From positions 1,922,001 through 1,986,000 of the forward strand of contig CAWEZI010000005.1 of the NCBI GenBank assembly GCA_963813525.1: DNA of 64,000 bases, written 5' to 3'. The stretch's first letter is position 1; every line of letters starts with the position of its first letter. The stretch comes from Bog-756 sp963813525. Its GTDB lineage: Bacteria > Actinomycetota > Acidimicrobiia > Acidimicrobiales > RAAP-2. A program made the translations under genes and the position numbers. The notes under the pieces are model-generated. The model saw only the letters and a list, made by a program, of their open reading frames with translations, was not told the DNA's origin and did not search any database. Below are positions 41,682-49,387 of this stretch, one piece after another.

Positions 41682-42359
41682 TTAGCCAAATGCTGCTGCC
41701 AGGGGATTCGTGTTGGGCCCCTTCTTGGCATGGGCGATAGCCACGGACGGGAGGCCCTTGGAATGGCAGCTGGCCAGGATCGAGGCGGCTGATCTCTGGG
41801 TCAGGACAGAGAAGGTGGTCATCGCCCCGCCATCGGTGCCGGAGAACGAGCCCGTTCCACTGCTCGCACCGCCACCACTGGCCGGGATATCGGACTTGAC
41901 AAGACCATTCGCCGCTGCCGAACCCCCGACACTAGTGACGGTGGTGACGGTGTTGGCCGAGGACAGTTGGGGAGACGTCTTCCACCTGGTGGTCAGCGTT
42001 CCCGTTACCGTCGTGACAGAGGGGTCACCGAGGGGGCCGACCAGGGCAGTGCAGCCGTTTTCGGCACCATGGACGTCGGAGAGGGTACCGGACACGCTTC
42101 CACTGTTCACGGTCAACCCCGCGACATTACTTCTGCAATCGGTGAGCTTCGCCTTTATCGTCGTGACCGTTGTGCCGGGCGGTTCGCTCGAGGTGACCGT
42201 CGGGCTGAACGCCGCCGAGCCGCTCACATGTTCGCAGGAGACTACGTTGTTGGCGGCGTTGACAATTGGCGCACCGGCGCTTGCCATGCTCCCGGTGGCA
42301 ACGATGAGACCCGCTGGCACAGCAGTGGCGGCGGCGATCAGTAACAGCTTGCGAATCAT
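41682..42359 (-). CDS. Secreted Ser/Thr-rich protein (225 aa)
   Basis: Signal peptide MIRKLLLIAAATAVPAGLIV followed by cleavage near SMASA-GAP. The mature protein is beta-rich with four cysteines (VVSCEHVSGS, LTDCRSN, NGCTALVGP, LASCHSKG). VSCxxxxGS near its start, followed by a TxxC, is shared with the secreted protein at 58134 (VTCSKLKGS...ISKC), and the pattern is similar at 29340. No enzyme motif. It is divergent from the structured RNA and lipoprotein gene, with a 21-bp palindrome in the gap. Confidence 0.75.
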   Translation of the reverse strand: MIRKLLLIAAATAVPAGLIVATGSMASAGAPIVNAANNVVSCEHVSGSAAFSPTVTSSEPPGTTVTTIKAKLTDCRSNVAGLTVNSGSVSGTLSDVHGAENGCTALVGPLGDPSVTTVTGTLTTRWKTSPQLSSANTVTTVTSVGGSAAANGLVKSDIPASGGGASSGTGSFSGTDGGAMTTFSVLTQRSAASILASCHSKGLPSVAIAHAKKGPNTNPLAAAFG

Positions 42360-42405
42360 GTTTGCACTCTCTTCCCTCGTTCAAGCTCGCTGATTTCGTA
42401 CGACG

Positions 42406-42426
42406 ACGTCTGAGATGTCCAGACGT
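42406..42426. promoter_or_regulatory. Perfect palindrome ACGTCTG-N7-CAGACGT, candidate operator
   Basis: Seven-base half-sites spaced by seven bases lie 47 bp upstream of the divergent secreted-protein start and just before the structured RNA leader. The dimensions fit a dimeric regulator; none is encoded beside it. Confidence 0.5.
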
Positions 42427-42442
42427 TCGACGGAATGCGGTG

Positions 42443-42565
42443 TGGCTCAGATGGTCCCGTCGGGAGGTGTTACGGGCCAAAGGCCTCCCGGGATTGAACC
42501 CTGGCAGAGGTATCTCCCGCCCTCTGCTGCATGGCGCCGGCTCGCTCGGGAGTGCGACTGAGCCA
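42443..42565 (+). ncRNA. Candidate structured RNA leader of the lipoprotein operon
   Basis: A closing stem TGGCTCAG/CTGAGCCA (42443-42450 with 42558-42565) encloses two hairpins: CGGGAGG/CCTCCCG (42461-42467 with 42484-42490) and GCAGAGG/CCTCTGC (42504-42510 with 42521-42527). The loop of the second hairpin contains CTCCCG (42514-42519), able to pair with CGGGAG at 42547-42552 as a pseudoknot or with 42461-42466. An intrinsic terminator follows 16 bases later, and the lipoprotein gene after that. This is the layout of a transcription-attenuating riboswitch. I do not recognise it as a known class. Confidence 0.5.
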
Positions 42566-42581
42566 GGTGGAGCGGCGGAAA

Positions 42582-42602
42582 GCAGAAAATCTGCCTTTTT
42601 TT
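42582..42602 (+). terminator. Intrinsic terminator in the lipoprotein leader
   Basis: GCAGA-AAA-TCTGC, one C, then seven T. It is the only textbook rho-independent terminator with a U run noticed in the window, and it stands before rather than after a gene, which points to attenuation. Confidence 0.7.
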
Positions 42603-42678
42603 CAATCCAATTGGGATCCCAGACGTACTACCCAGATGACGAACGAAATGAGGTCGTCGTATGAGAGGAGCCAAAGGA

Positions 42679-43503
42679 ATGCGGATGGGGACGAGGATCA
42701 AGGGCCCGGGTCGACTGTCGAGGCGGAACTCACGTTGGCTTGTGGCAGGGGCACTCGGGCTGATCGCCCTGGTGGCGGCAGCATGTGGCTCGAGTGGGGC
42801 TGCGACGACTGCATCCAAGGCACCTAGCGTTGCCAACGCTAAATCTTCGACTCCGGTGTCGGTAACGACAGCCAAGAACAGCAAACTCGGCACCATTCTG
42901 GTCGACCAGGCCGGACTGACGCTGTACACGTATACGTCCGACAGCAAGAATATGAGCACCTGTACCGGCGCGTGTGCGACGGAGTGGCCACCGTTGACGT
43001 TACCGGCAGGTACAACCAAGGCGTCGGCAGGACCGGGTGTGACCGCCTCGAAGCTCGGCGCGTTCACCCGTCCGGGAGGTGTGGTGCAAGTGACATTCGA
43101 TGGGATGCCTCTGTACCGGTTCTCCAGTGACACCATGCCCGGTCAGGCCAATGGACAGGGTGTCGAAGGAAAATGGTTCGTGGTTTCGGCCACCGGTGCG
43201 CCGGTCACAGCGTCGACGCCATCCACGCCGGCAACCAGTTCTGCTGTGCCGTCAACCACCAGCACACCGGTTGCCGCGCCGCCGGTCGCCTCCTCCGGCC
43301 AGATGGGCTCGCCGGCTCCGGCCACAGCACCTGCGGCCCCTACACCTCCGGCCACTACACCTCCGGCCACGGCCCCTCCGGCCACCGCCCCTCCGGCCAC
43401 TACACCTCCGGCCACCGCACCTCCGGCCACCGCACCTCCGGCCACCGCCCCTCCGGCCACCACGCCGACGACCCAACCGGCTGGGGGAGGATATGGCTAC
43501 TGA
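42679..43503 (+). CDS. Lipoprotein with two Yx(F/Y)xxD repeats and a PPAT tail (274 aa)
   Basis: COG4315-like secreted repeat protein. The signal ends in lipobox VAAC (ALGLIALVAAAC), so it is lipid-anchored outside the membrane. Repeat 1: LYTYTSD with CTGACATEWPP. Repeat 2: LYRFSSD followed by GVEGKWFVVS. The tail holds eight PPATx pentapeptides, then GGGYGY at the C-terminus. The family is of unknown function. ATG 42679 is chosen (AGAGGAG nine bases upstream); 42661 and 42685 are alternatives. The same GGGYGY ending occurs in the paralogue at 50961, and each is linked to a 4-TM gene. Confidence 0.82.
   Translation: MRMGTRIKGPGRLSRRNSRWLVAGALGLIALVAAACGSSGAATTASKAPSVANAKSSTPVSVTTAKNSKLGTILVDQAGLTLYTYTSDSKNMSTCTGACATEWPPLTLPAGTTKASAGPGVTASKLGAFTRPGGVVQVTFDGMPLYRFSSDTMPGQANGQGVEGKWFVVSATGAPVTASTPSTPATSSAVPSTTSTPVAAPPVASSGQMGSPAPATAPAAPTPPATTPPATAPPATAPPATTPPATAPPATAPPATAPPATTPTTQPAGGGYGY
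43345..43464 (+). repeat. Eight 15-bp repeats encoding PPATx
   Basis: Eight in-frame copies of CCTCCGGCCACnnCn inside the lipoprotein gene. They probably form an extended cell-wall-spanning stalk. Copy number could vary between strains. Confidence 0.9.
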
Positions 43504-43543
43504 GCAACCCATGGAAACCATGAACCGGACCACGGCCCGATGA
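43493..43543 (+). CDS. Possible 16-codon coupling peptide between lipoprotein and desaturase genes
   Basis: ATG 43493 lies out of frame within the GYGY codons of the lipoprotein gene. The frame runs 16 codons and stops with TGA 43541-43543, overlapping the desaturase ATG (ATGA). It would bring ribosomes from one gene to the next. GGGGGAGG is only two bases upstream, too close for a good Shine-Dalgarno, so translation is uncertain. Confidence 0.3.
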   Translation: MATEQPMETMNRTTAR

Positions 43544-44550
43544 CGATGGTGACAGAGACACTGGACGATGAGCTGGCTCCAGCAACGGCGGGGGCGCCGA
43601 CCCTGACGGAGATCCGCGCCGGGGACTCCCATCTCTACGTGCCATCCCTCGTGCTCGCCGCCGTCACCGCCTGGCTGCTCTGGACGGGCCTGACCACACT
43701 CGAGCGCAGCAACGGACTGTGGTCAGGCCTGGCGGCCGGGCGCGCCGAGCTTGTCGCTCCGGCGGTGGTGGCACTGATTGCACTGGCCCTCGTCTGTGAA
43801 CGGCGGTGGCCTGCCGAGCGCCGGGGCGTGCTCGCCCGTGGCCATCTCCACGACGGAGGGTTCTTCATCTTTCATGTGGTCGCCGTGGTCCCGCTCATGA
43901 CACTGCTCAGCGTGGCCTTCGGTGAGTTGATCGTGAGCCACGCCGGTTGGATTGAGGTCTCATGGACGTCCGCTTGGCCCCGATGGGTGCTCCTGGGGGC
44001 CACCATCACACTCATGGACGCCAGCAATTGGTTGGCACATTGGGCCGACCACCGGTTCACACCCCTTTGGCGCATGCATGCCCTGCACCATTCTCAAGAG
44101 GAATTGAATGTCCTCACATCGTTTCGGGCTCATCCACTCAGCCATCTGCTGGGGTTCTTCTTCGCCGCGATTCCAGTGATCGTCCTGATGGGAAATCAAG
44201 GAATGGCTCCCGAGCTCATCACCGCCTACGTGTGCTTGGGCACGCTTCCTCACGCCAACCTCCGCTGGTCCTTCGGACCACTGGGGAAGATCTTCGTCAG
44301 CCCCGCCTATCACCGCCTGCACCATTCCATCGATGGGCCTAACGGCTACAACCTGGGTGTCGTGTTGACCGTTTGGGATGTCCTGGCCGGCCGTGCCCTG
44401 TTCCCCAGTCGCAATGCGCCCGTGGCGCGCACTGGGTTGGCGGACCGTCCATTGTCGACCGAGCAGGCTGCCGGCGACCGTTGGCACCCCGAGGTGTTTC
44501 TCGCCCAGCTGGCGGAGCCTTTTGTCGTCCGCAGTTCAGGCCGTGGTTGA
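43540..44550 (+). CDS. Sterol-desaturase/fatty-acid-hydroxylase family protein (336 aa)
   Basis: Integral-membrane diiron enzyme of the FA_hydroxylase superfamily. It has about four hydrophobic segments before the His boxes: HWADH (167-171), HALHH (180-184), LPHAN (His238) and HRLHH (258-262). The His-rich clusters bind two irons; relatives hydroxylate or desaturate lipids, carotenoids or sterols, or cleave ether lipids, at the cytoplasmic face. It starts with ATG 43540 overlapping a small coupling frame, and is followed by a paralogue three bases after its stop. Its position inside a lipoprotein/4-TM module suggests an envelope lipid as substrate (inference). Confidence 0.88.
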   Translation: MTMVTETLDDELAPATAGAPTLTEIRAGDSHLYVPSLVLAAVTAWLLWTGLTTLERSNGLWSGLAAGRAELVAPAVVALIALALVCERRWPAERRGVLARGHLHDGGFFIFHVVAVVPLMTLLSVAFGELIVSHAGWIEVSWTSAWPRWVLLGATITLMDASNWLAHWADHRFTPLWRMHALHHSQEELNVLTSFRAHPLSHLLGFFFAAIPVIVLMGNQGMAPELITAYVCLGTLPHANLRWSFGPLGKIFVSPAYHRLHHSIDGPNGYNLGVVLTVWDVLAGRALFPSRNAPVARTGLADRPLSTEQAAGDRWHPEVFLAQLAEPFVVRSSGRG

Positions 44551-44553
44551 AGC

Positions 44554-45795
44554 GTGAGAAGTGCAGTGAAAGCCCCGTCGGCGGGGACCGTTTGGGAGCC
44601 AACCCCGGATATCGACAAACTCGCATACTTCGATGACGACCCCGCTGGCGTGGGGGGAGTCACGGAGGTCAACCGCCGAAGGGCACGCCTCTACATCCCT
44701 GCCTTTGTGGTGGCCGCAGTTACGATCTGCATGGCTGTGGCCGGAGCGCATGACCTGGGTAACGCCGGCACGCTTTTCGCCGCCGTCTGGGAAGGCTGGG
44801 CACGGATGCTCGGACCCGTCGTGCTCGGATTCGTAGCTGCGGTGCTACTACTGGAAAGAGTGCATCCGGCCGTCCGTCGGCCCTTCCTGACCAGGGGCCA
44901 CTTTCAGGACTTCGTGTACCTCACCGCCTATGCAGCCGTTGTCGTTCCTCTCATCATTGTCATCGACCTCGGATTCTCGCTGACCCTCCAGCACGCAGCA
45001 CCGTGGCTGAGTGCACCAAACCTCGGCCACGTCCCTCGGTTGGCCATCCTGGTCCTCGCCGTTCTCCTGATGGATGCTTTCAACTGGCTCGCTCATTGGT
45101 CCAACCATCGTTGGGGTGCGCTCTGGCGCTTTCACGCTGTTCACCATTCGCAGGAGGAGCTCAGCGTCCTCACGTCATTTCGGGCCCATCCGCTGGTGCA
45201 CACCAGCTTTTTGATCTCCGTCATACCGGTCGTTGTGCTTTCGTCCAACGCCACCATCCCGGCAACGGTGATCACGGTGTACATCTGCCTCAGCTCGTTG
45301 CCCCACGCCAATCTTCCGTGGACGTTCGGCCCGGTGGGGAAGGTCATCGTCAGTCCCGCCTACCACCGCCTTCATCATGCGTCCACGGGACGCATCGATC
45401 TGAACCTGGGCTCCGTGTTCACAATCTGGGACGTTGTGACCAGGAGGGCTGCGTTCCCTGTCCGGGGGGCCGAGCCTATTGCCACCGGCCTCCATCGGCG
45501 TCCAGTCCCGATCGAGCAAGCGCGACCGGCGTGGGAACCGCTGCATGTACTCGGCCTGCAATTGGCTGATCCGTTCCTCGTGGTGCCGGGTCGCTCGGTA
45601 CAACCACCCGCGGAAGAGGAAGGTGGCGTGGCCTCGAGAGACGAGCTGCGCACGCGGCCGTATGGGACGCCCGGCCGACTGTGGTCTGCGGGACCACCGG
45701 CCGGACATCCGGGGGTGTCGGGCACTGTCGTCGACCTGACTCGCAGATGGGACCCCGAAGACCGACCACTAGGAGGCAGACAGCATGCTGACTGA
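44554..45795 (+). CDS. Second sterol-desaturase family protein (413 aa)
   Basis: Tandem paralogue of the preceding enzyme, with the same boxes: HWSNH (181-185), HAVHH (194-198), LPHAN and HRLHH. It has a longer N-terminus and an extra hydrophilic C-terminal tail of about 70 residues (from about 345), rich in Pro/Arg. GTG 44554 starts three bases after the upstream stop. Its own stop lies 11 bp inside the 4-TM gene. Tandem duplication with retained catalytic residues suggests two steps on related substrates or a heteromeric enzyme. Confidence 0.86.
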   Translation: MRSAVKAPSAGTVWEPTPDIDKLAYFDDDPAGVGGVTEVNRRRARLYIPAFVVAAVTICMAVAGAHDLGNAGTLFAAVWEGWARMLGPVVLGFVAAVLLLERVHPAVRRPFLTRGHFQDFVYLTAYAAVVVPLIIVIDLGFSLTLQHAAPWLSAPNLGHVPRLAILVLAVLLMDAFNWLAHWSNHRWGALWRFHAVHHSQEELSVLTSFRAHPLVHTSFLISVIPVVVLSSNATIPATVITVYICLSSLPHANLPWTFGPVGKVIVSPAYHRLHHASTGRIDLNLGSVFTIWDVVTRRAAFPVRGAEPIATGLHRRPVPIEQARPAWEPLHVLGLQLADPFLVVPGRSVQPPAEEEGGVASRDELRTRPYGTPGRLWSAGPPAGHPGVSGTVVDLTRRWDPEDRPLGGRQHAD

Positions 45796-46237
45796 AGCTC
45801 TGAAACCACACGGAATTGCCGTATCAGGCGATCGCCGAACAACCCTGCTCCTTGCACCCGTGCGGGGTCCGGTGCCTCTCACGCTCATGGTGCTTACTGC
45901 ACTTGCTGTCGCCGCTTCCGGCGCCATTCACCTTTATCTGTGGGACATCGCCTACCGCCACGTAGCAACGCTAGGTCCGCTCTTTCTGGTGCAAGCGTTC
46001 AGTGCCTTCATCGTGGCGGTAGCTCTGATCGGTGTGAGGCGAGTTCTCGTGCTCGCCTGCGCGTTCGTCCTGATGCTCGGCACACTCATCGGATTCGTCC
46101 TGGTGCTGACAACCGGCCTTTTTGGGTTCAAGTTGGGATTCGTCTCCGGCTGGGCCTATCTGACGATGAGTGCGGAATGCGCGGCGGTGGTGCTCAGCGC
46201 GGCGACCGGCTTCGTCCTCTGGCGCGGAGCCGCCTGA
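45785..46237 (+). CDS. Four-helix membrane protein, module 1 copy (150 aa)
   Basis: Four predicted transmembrane helices starting at about residue 27. The first loop carries AIHLYLWDIAYRHVATLGPL followed by FLVQAFS. The paralogue at 51595 has AVHLHLWSSGYRHLPTVGPL in the same place, giving a shared HLxLWxxxYRHxxTxGPLFLVQA motif with two histidines near the outer membrane face that could bind a metal or heme (inference). AGGAGG precedes ATG 45785, which overlaps the second desaturase by 11 bp. No named family recognised. Confidence 0.75.
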   Translation: MLTEALKPHGIAVSGDRRTTLLLAPVRGPVPLTLMVLTALAVAASGAIHLYLWDIAYRHVATLGPLFLVQAFSAFIVAVALIGVRRVLVLACAFVLMLGTLIGFVLVLTTGLFGFKLGFVSGWAYLTMSAECAAVVLSAATGFVLWRGAA

Positions 46238-46451
46238 CTTTTCGCAGGTGTCCGAGGGATCTGGACAAAGGGATCGCCGAGGCTGGCCTGGTCCTTCTTG
46301 CCGGTCTGCCCCTCGTCAGCATGAACGGGGACCCGTCCCGCAGAACGTGTGGCGCATCCCCGGCCCGATCGACGACGGCCCGGAGACACGGAATTGGCAA
46401 TCCACTTACAGTTGGTCCCGGACACCGTAATGAGAGCGACTGGAGCGCGGC

Positions 46452-47012
46452 ATGGCCAAGATGATCTACGTGGCGAATGTGTCCCTCGACGGCTACGTCG
46501 AGGACGTGTACGGCAGGTTCGACTGGACCGAGCCCACTGACGAGGTCTTCACCTTCATAGCTGAACTGGTGCGCCCCTTCGGCACCCACCTCTATGGACG
46601 GAGCATGTACGAGACCATGGCCGTGTGGGAGATCGACCCCGCCCTTGCAGCCCAGTCGGAGATCATGAGCGACTTCGCCCACAGCTGGCAAGCGGCCGAC
46701 AAGATCGTTTACTCGACGACGTTGCGCGCAGTCTCGACCAAGAGGACGCGGCTCGAGCGCCGCTTCGAACCCGATGCGGTCCGGGAGATGAAGGCGTCAG
46801 CGGCGAGCGATGTGACCATCGGGGGTTCGATCCTCGCAGCGCACGCGTTCAACGCTGGGCTGATCGACGAGTGCCAGCTCTTTGTGTATCCGATGCTCGT
46901 CGGTGAAGGAAAGCCCGCATTCTCCGGCGACGCCCGCGTCCAGTTGGATCTACTGGAGGAGCACCGATTCGGCAACGGTGTCGTGAACCTGCGCTATCGC
47001 ATCCTGAACTGA
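46452..47012 (+). CDS. Dihydrofolate-reductase/RibD-C family protein (186 aa)
   Basis: DHFR-like fold of the RibD C-terminal type: MIYVANVSLDGYVEDVYGRF at the N-terminus, THLYGRSMYETMAVW, IVYSTTL, DVTIGGSILAAHAFNAGLID and LFVYPMLVGEGKPAF. Such stand-alone proteins reduce unknown pteridine- or flavin-like substrates with NADPH. GGAG lies upstream of ATG 46452. It is a single gene ended by a small hairpin. Confidence 0.85.
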   Translation: MAKMIYVANVSLDGYVEDVYGRFDWTEPTDEVFTFIAELVRPFGTHLYGRSMYETMAVWEIDPALAAQSEIMSDFAHSWQAADKIVYSTTLRAVSTKRTRLERRFEPDAVREMKASAASDVTIGGSILAAHAFNAGLIDECQLFVYPMLVGEGKPAFSGDARVQLDLLEEHRFGNGVVNLRYRILN

Positions 47013-47027
47013 CCTCCATTCGGAGGT
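47012..47027 (+). terminator. Short hairpin after the DHFR-like gene
   Basis: ACCTCC-ATTC-GGAGGT, 6-bp stem starting at the last base of the stop codon; no U tract. Confidence 0.4.
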
Positions 47028-47371
47028 GGATCGGCCGCCGTCGATTCGGCGATCCAAGAGTAGGCAGGTGGTTGAGCTCGCCTGCCGGCTCATGACATCT
47101 CTCCTGAGATGGGCTGGACTCCGTTTGGCCGCGCCGAAGGGCAGAGTGCAGATGCAGCGGTTTGTGCCTGAACCGCACATCCCACGGCTCGGGCACTTCC
47201 AAATAAACAGGCCACGGCTCCTGTCCGATGTGTGCCCTACCACGGCTGAGGGCTGCGGTATCTGCGATGGCTGAGTGCGTCGCCCTACGGAGCCTCTTGG
47301 CTTTGGGCACTCCTCCGAACCCGCTGGTACTGCGCCTAGTTCTACGGCGGACGAACAAGGAGAAGAGCCCG

Positions 47372-47716
47372 ATGGCGGTATTCAATGGCGTGTTCCCGAT
47401 CCTTCCCGGTAACGAACAAGGAGGAAGGGACTTTGCGGCCGGGTGCATGGGGGAGCGCCGCAAGGGGTTCGAGGCCCAGGCGGCTAGGACGGGACTTGCC
47501 CGGGAGACTTGGGCTCTGCAGGAGACCCCGATGGGGAGCTTCATGTTGGTGTGGTTCGAGGCTCCGGACATCGAGAAGGCATTCACGGAACTCGCCACCT
47601 CGGGCGACGAGTTCACCATCTGGTTTCGTGGCCAAGTCAAGGATGTGACCGGCGTCGACCTGGGCGCTCCACCGGAAGGCCCGCCCCCCGCCGTACTGGT
47701 CGACTGGACCCCCTGA
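47372..47716 (+). CDS. Hypothetical protein (114 aa)
   Basis: Starts at ATG 47372 after AAGGAGAAG. The sequence (VFPILPGNEQGGRDFAAGCM, ETWALQETPMGSFMLVWFEA, PDIEKAFTELATS) looks like a small ferredoxin-like alpha/beta-barrel protein with a possible dimeric sheet, but no family is claimed. The frame is open upstream to 47228 without protein-like sequence. It is flanked by gaps of about 360 bp upstream and 250 bp downstream with no other gene. Confidence 0.6.
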   Translation: MAVFNGVFPILPGNEQGGRDFAAGCMGERRKGFEAQAARTGLARETWALQETPMGSFMLVWFEAPDIEKAFTELATSGDEFTIWFRGQVKDVTGVDLGAPPEGPPPAVLVDWTP

Positions 47717-47966
47717 AGAACGACCTCTGCCCTGTAGGGACGTCACCAGCAGTGAGGGCTACCCACCAGCTGAGGGTCGTGCTATCTCTGCTCAGAAGCG
47801 GTCACTGATCCGGTCAGCTAAGTGCCGGTGTCATCGCACCATGTCGTACCCTCGGACCCCCCGCCAGTCTGAGAGTCTCTTGACACTGGGCGAGCGACGC
47901 TGCAGGTCACCGGAACGTCCGCTGATGTCACAGTGACGCGACTCCAATTTCGTTTCTAGTCAACAT

Positions 47967-48446
47967 CTAGCCGGGCAGATCCTCCGGCCGTTTCTTGGAC
48001 AGTTGACCGGACAAGAGGCCTGTGGATTGACCGACCTCGATCATGTAGCCATCCGGATCGCGCATATAGCAGCGGATCTCGGAGCCTCGATCGATCGGAG
48101 GTGTAACAAATTCTGCCCCGCGCTCGCTCCATTCCCTGTAGCAGGCGTCGATGTCCGCGACCCGCAGATTCAAGAAGATCGACGTCGTGTCGTCGGGCTC
48201 ATAATTGACTACCGAGATGTCGGGCTTGTCGGGTGTAGGCCCGCCACCGGGGTTCATGATGATCCAGCTGTTGGCGAGTTTCACCATGCATGGGTTCTCC
48301 TCTAGAACTACCTTCCCGCCCAGGACCCGCGAATAGAAATCGCGTGATTGGGCGACTTTCCGCACCGTGATAAACAAGGTCGCGATGATCCCCTCAGAGG
48401 GAACCGGCAGATTCTCATAGTCAATGTACGGAGACTTATCGGCCAT
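47967..48446 (-). CDS. VOC-family protein (glyoxalase/bleomycin-resistance fold, 159 aa)
   Basis: Vicinal-oxygen-chelate fold: IIATLFITVRKVAQSRDFYS followed by RVLGGKVV in the first half, and IFLNLRVADIDACYREWSER with FVTPP, RCYMRDPDGYMIEVGQS in the second, ending with the metal-ligand Glu of IEV. The first metal ligand position (usually His) is occupied by other residues, so metal binding is uncertain. ATG 48446 has AAGGGA upstream; the frame is open to 48539. Confidence 0.82.
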   Translation of the reverse strand: MADKSPYIDYENLPVPSEGIIATLFITVRKVAQSRDFYSRVLGGKVVLEENPCMVKLANSWIIMNPGGGPTPDKPDISVVNYEPDDTTSIFLNLRVADIDACYREWSERGAEFVTPPIDRGSEIRCYMRDPDGYMIEVGQSTGLLSGQLSKKRPEDLPG

Positions 48447-48916
48447 CACGTCATTCCCTTCTGCTCGCTTTGAGCCCATTTCCATCTGTCCGCCAACGGC
48501 CGTCATCGTGACGCGGGTTTCTCCGCCGGGACCTGTCACCGCGTACGGCCCCGTAGTAGCGAAGAAAACAGCGTCGTGGGGCTGGCAGACGCTGTGCCTG
48601 CCGACAAGGCGTGGTTGCCGATAGAGAGACGGTCACCACCCCCCATACAGAAGCGAACCCGCCAGTGCCGCCCTCAGACTCCTCCTACGCCGAGTGCCCA
48701 TCGAGTCGCACCCTCCGCTTCCGAGTGCGTTGATCGCAGCACCCACAGTAAGAGGTTTAGCACTGTCCCGTAGCTCCCGCCATCGCCATTGGGATAGGTG
48801 GTATTCGGTGGCGCTACCTGCCTCAGGTACGACCCAGGACTGTGATCGAGTAACACATTCGTTTCGTTCATCTGACCCATCTACAGCGGAGTGGCGGCAG
48901 GAGTCGCTATCGATCT
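48447..48916. other. 470-bp gap without a supported gene
   Basis: Short frames exist on both strands but none has a convincing ribosome-binding site, codon pattern or family motif. No hairpin or repeat stands out. Confidence 0.5.
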
Positions 48917-49237
48917 CTACGCGATTGTGTCGACGTGCTCGACGTGCAGGCCACACCCAACCAGTGCGGTAACTATGGCATCGTGGTTCCAGCTAAAGAA
49001 CCTGAAACAAGCGGTACTGCCGTCGGTCCGAGCAAAGAGGGCACAACGTCCGTCAGCCTTCACAAGGGCAATCTCATCGAGCGGCGAGTACCACTCCGAC
49101 CGCAGAGGAAATCTGGCGATGAGCTCCACCCCATCTTCTCCGATGGAGATTTGGGCAAACGGCCAGCCGGTGGCGAGAATGCCAAAGGCCGTTGGTACGG
49201 ACAGGCGAACTCCCATGAACGTGTGTTGGGCCACCAC
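48917..49237 (-). CDS. Hypothetical protein (106 aa)
   Basis: GTG 49237 or ATG 49216. The sequence alternates hydrophobic strands (FAQISIGEDGVELIARFPLR, EIALVKADGRCALFAR) and ends in a helix (HDAIVTALVGCGL), like a small PH- or split-barrel-type domain. No family recognised. It lies downstream of the anti-sigma gene on the same strand, with a 150-bp gap. Confidence 0.55.
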   Translation of the reverse strand: MVAQHTFMGVRLSVPTAFGILATGWPFAQISIGEDGVELIARFPLRSEWYSPLDEIALVKADGRCALFARTDGSTACFRFFSWNHDAIVTALVGCGLHVEHVDTIA

Positions 49238-49387
49238 TGATCGATGCTACTGGTCGAGGACAAGCGGTTGGCTCGCAACTGACCTCGATCACGCCGGGTT
49301 GGTGAGGGCCGTCCCGGTCCGAGCTGCCATCGAATGCCAAGGGCGTCAAAGACCCACCCCGCTCAAATCCGAAGAGCCGGTTATCTC

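Noticed and set aside
42484..42515. tRNA-like T-arm on the reverse strand (GGGTTCAATCCC)
   Set aside because: Only three base pairs form around the loop, and no acceptor stem, anticodon arm or CCA-compatible end could be found; the stretch fits better in the structured RNA read on the forward strand.
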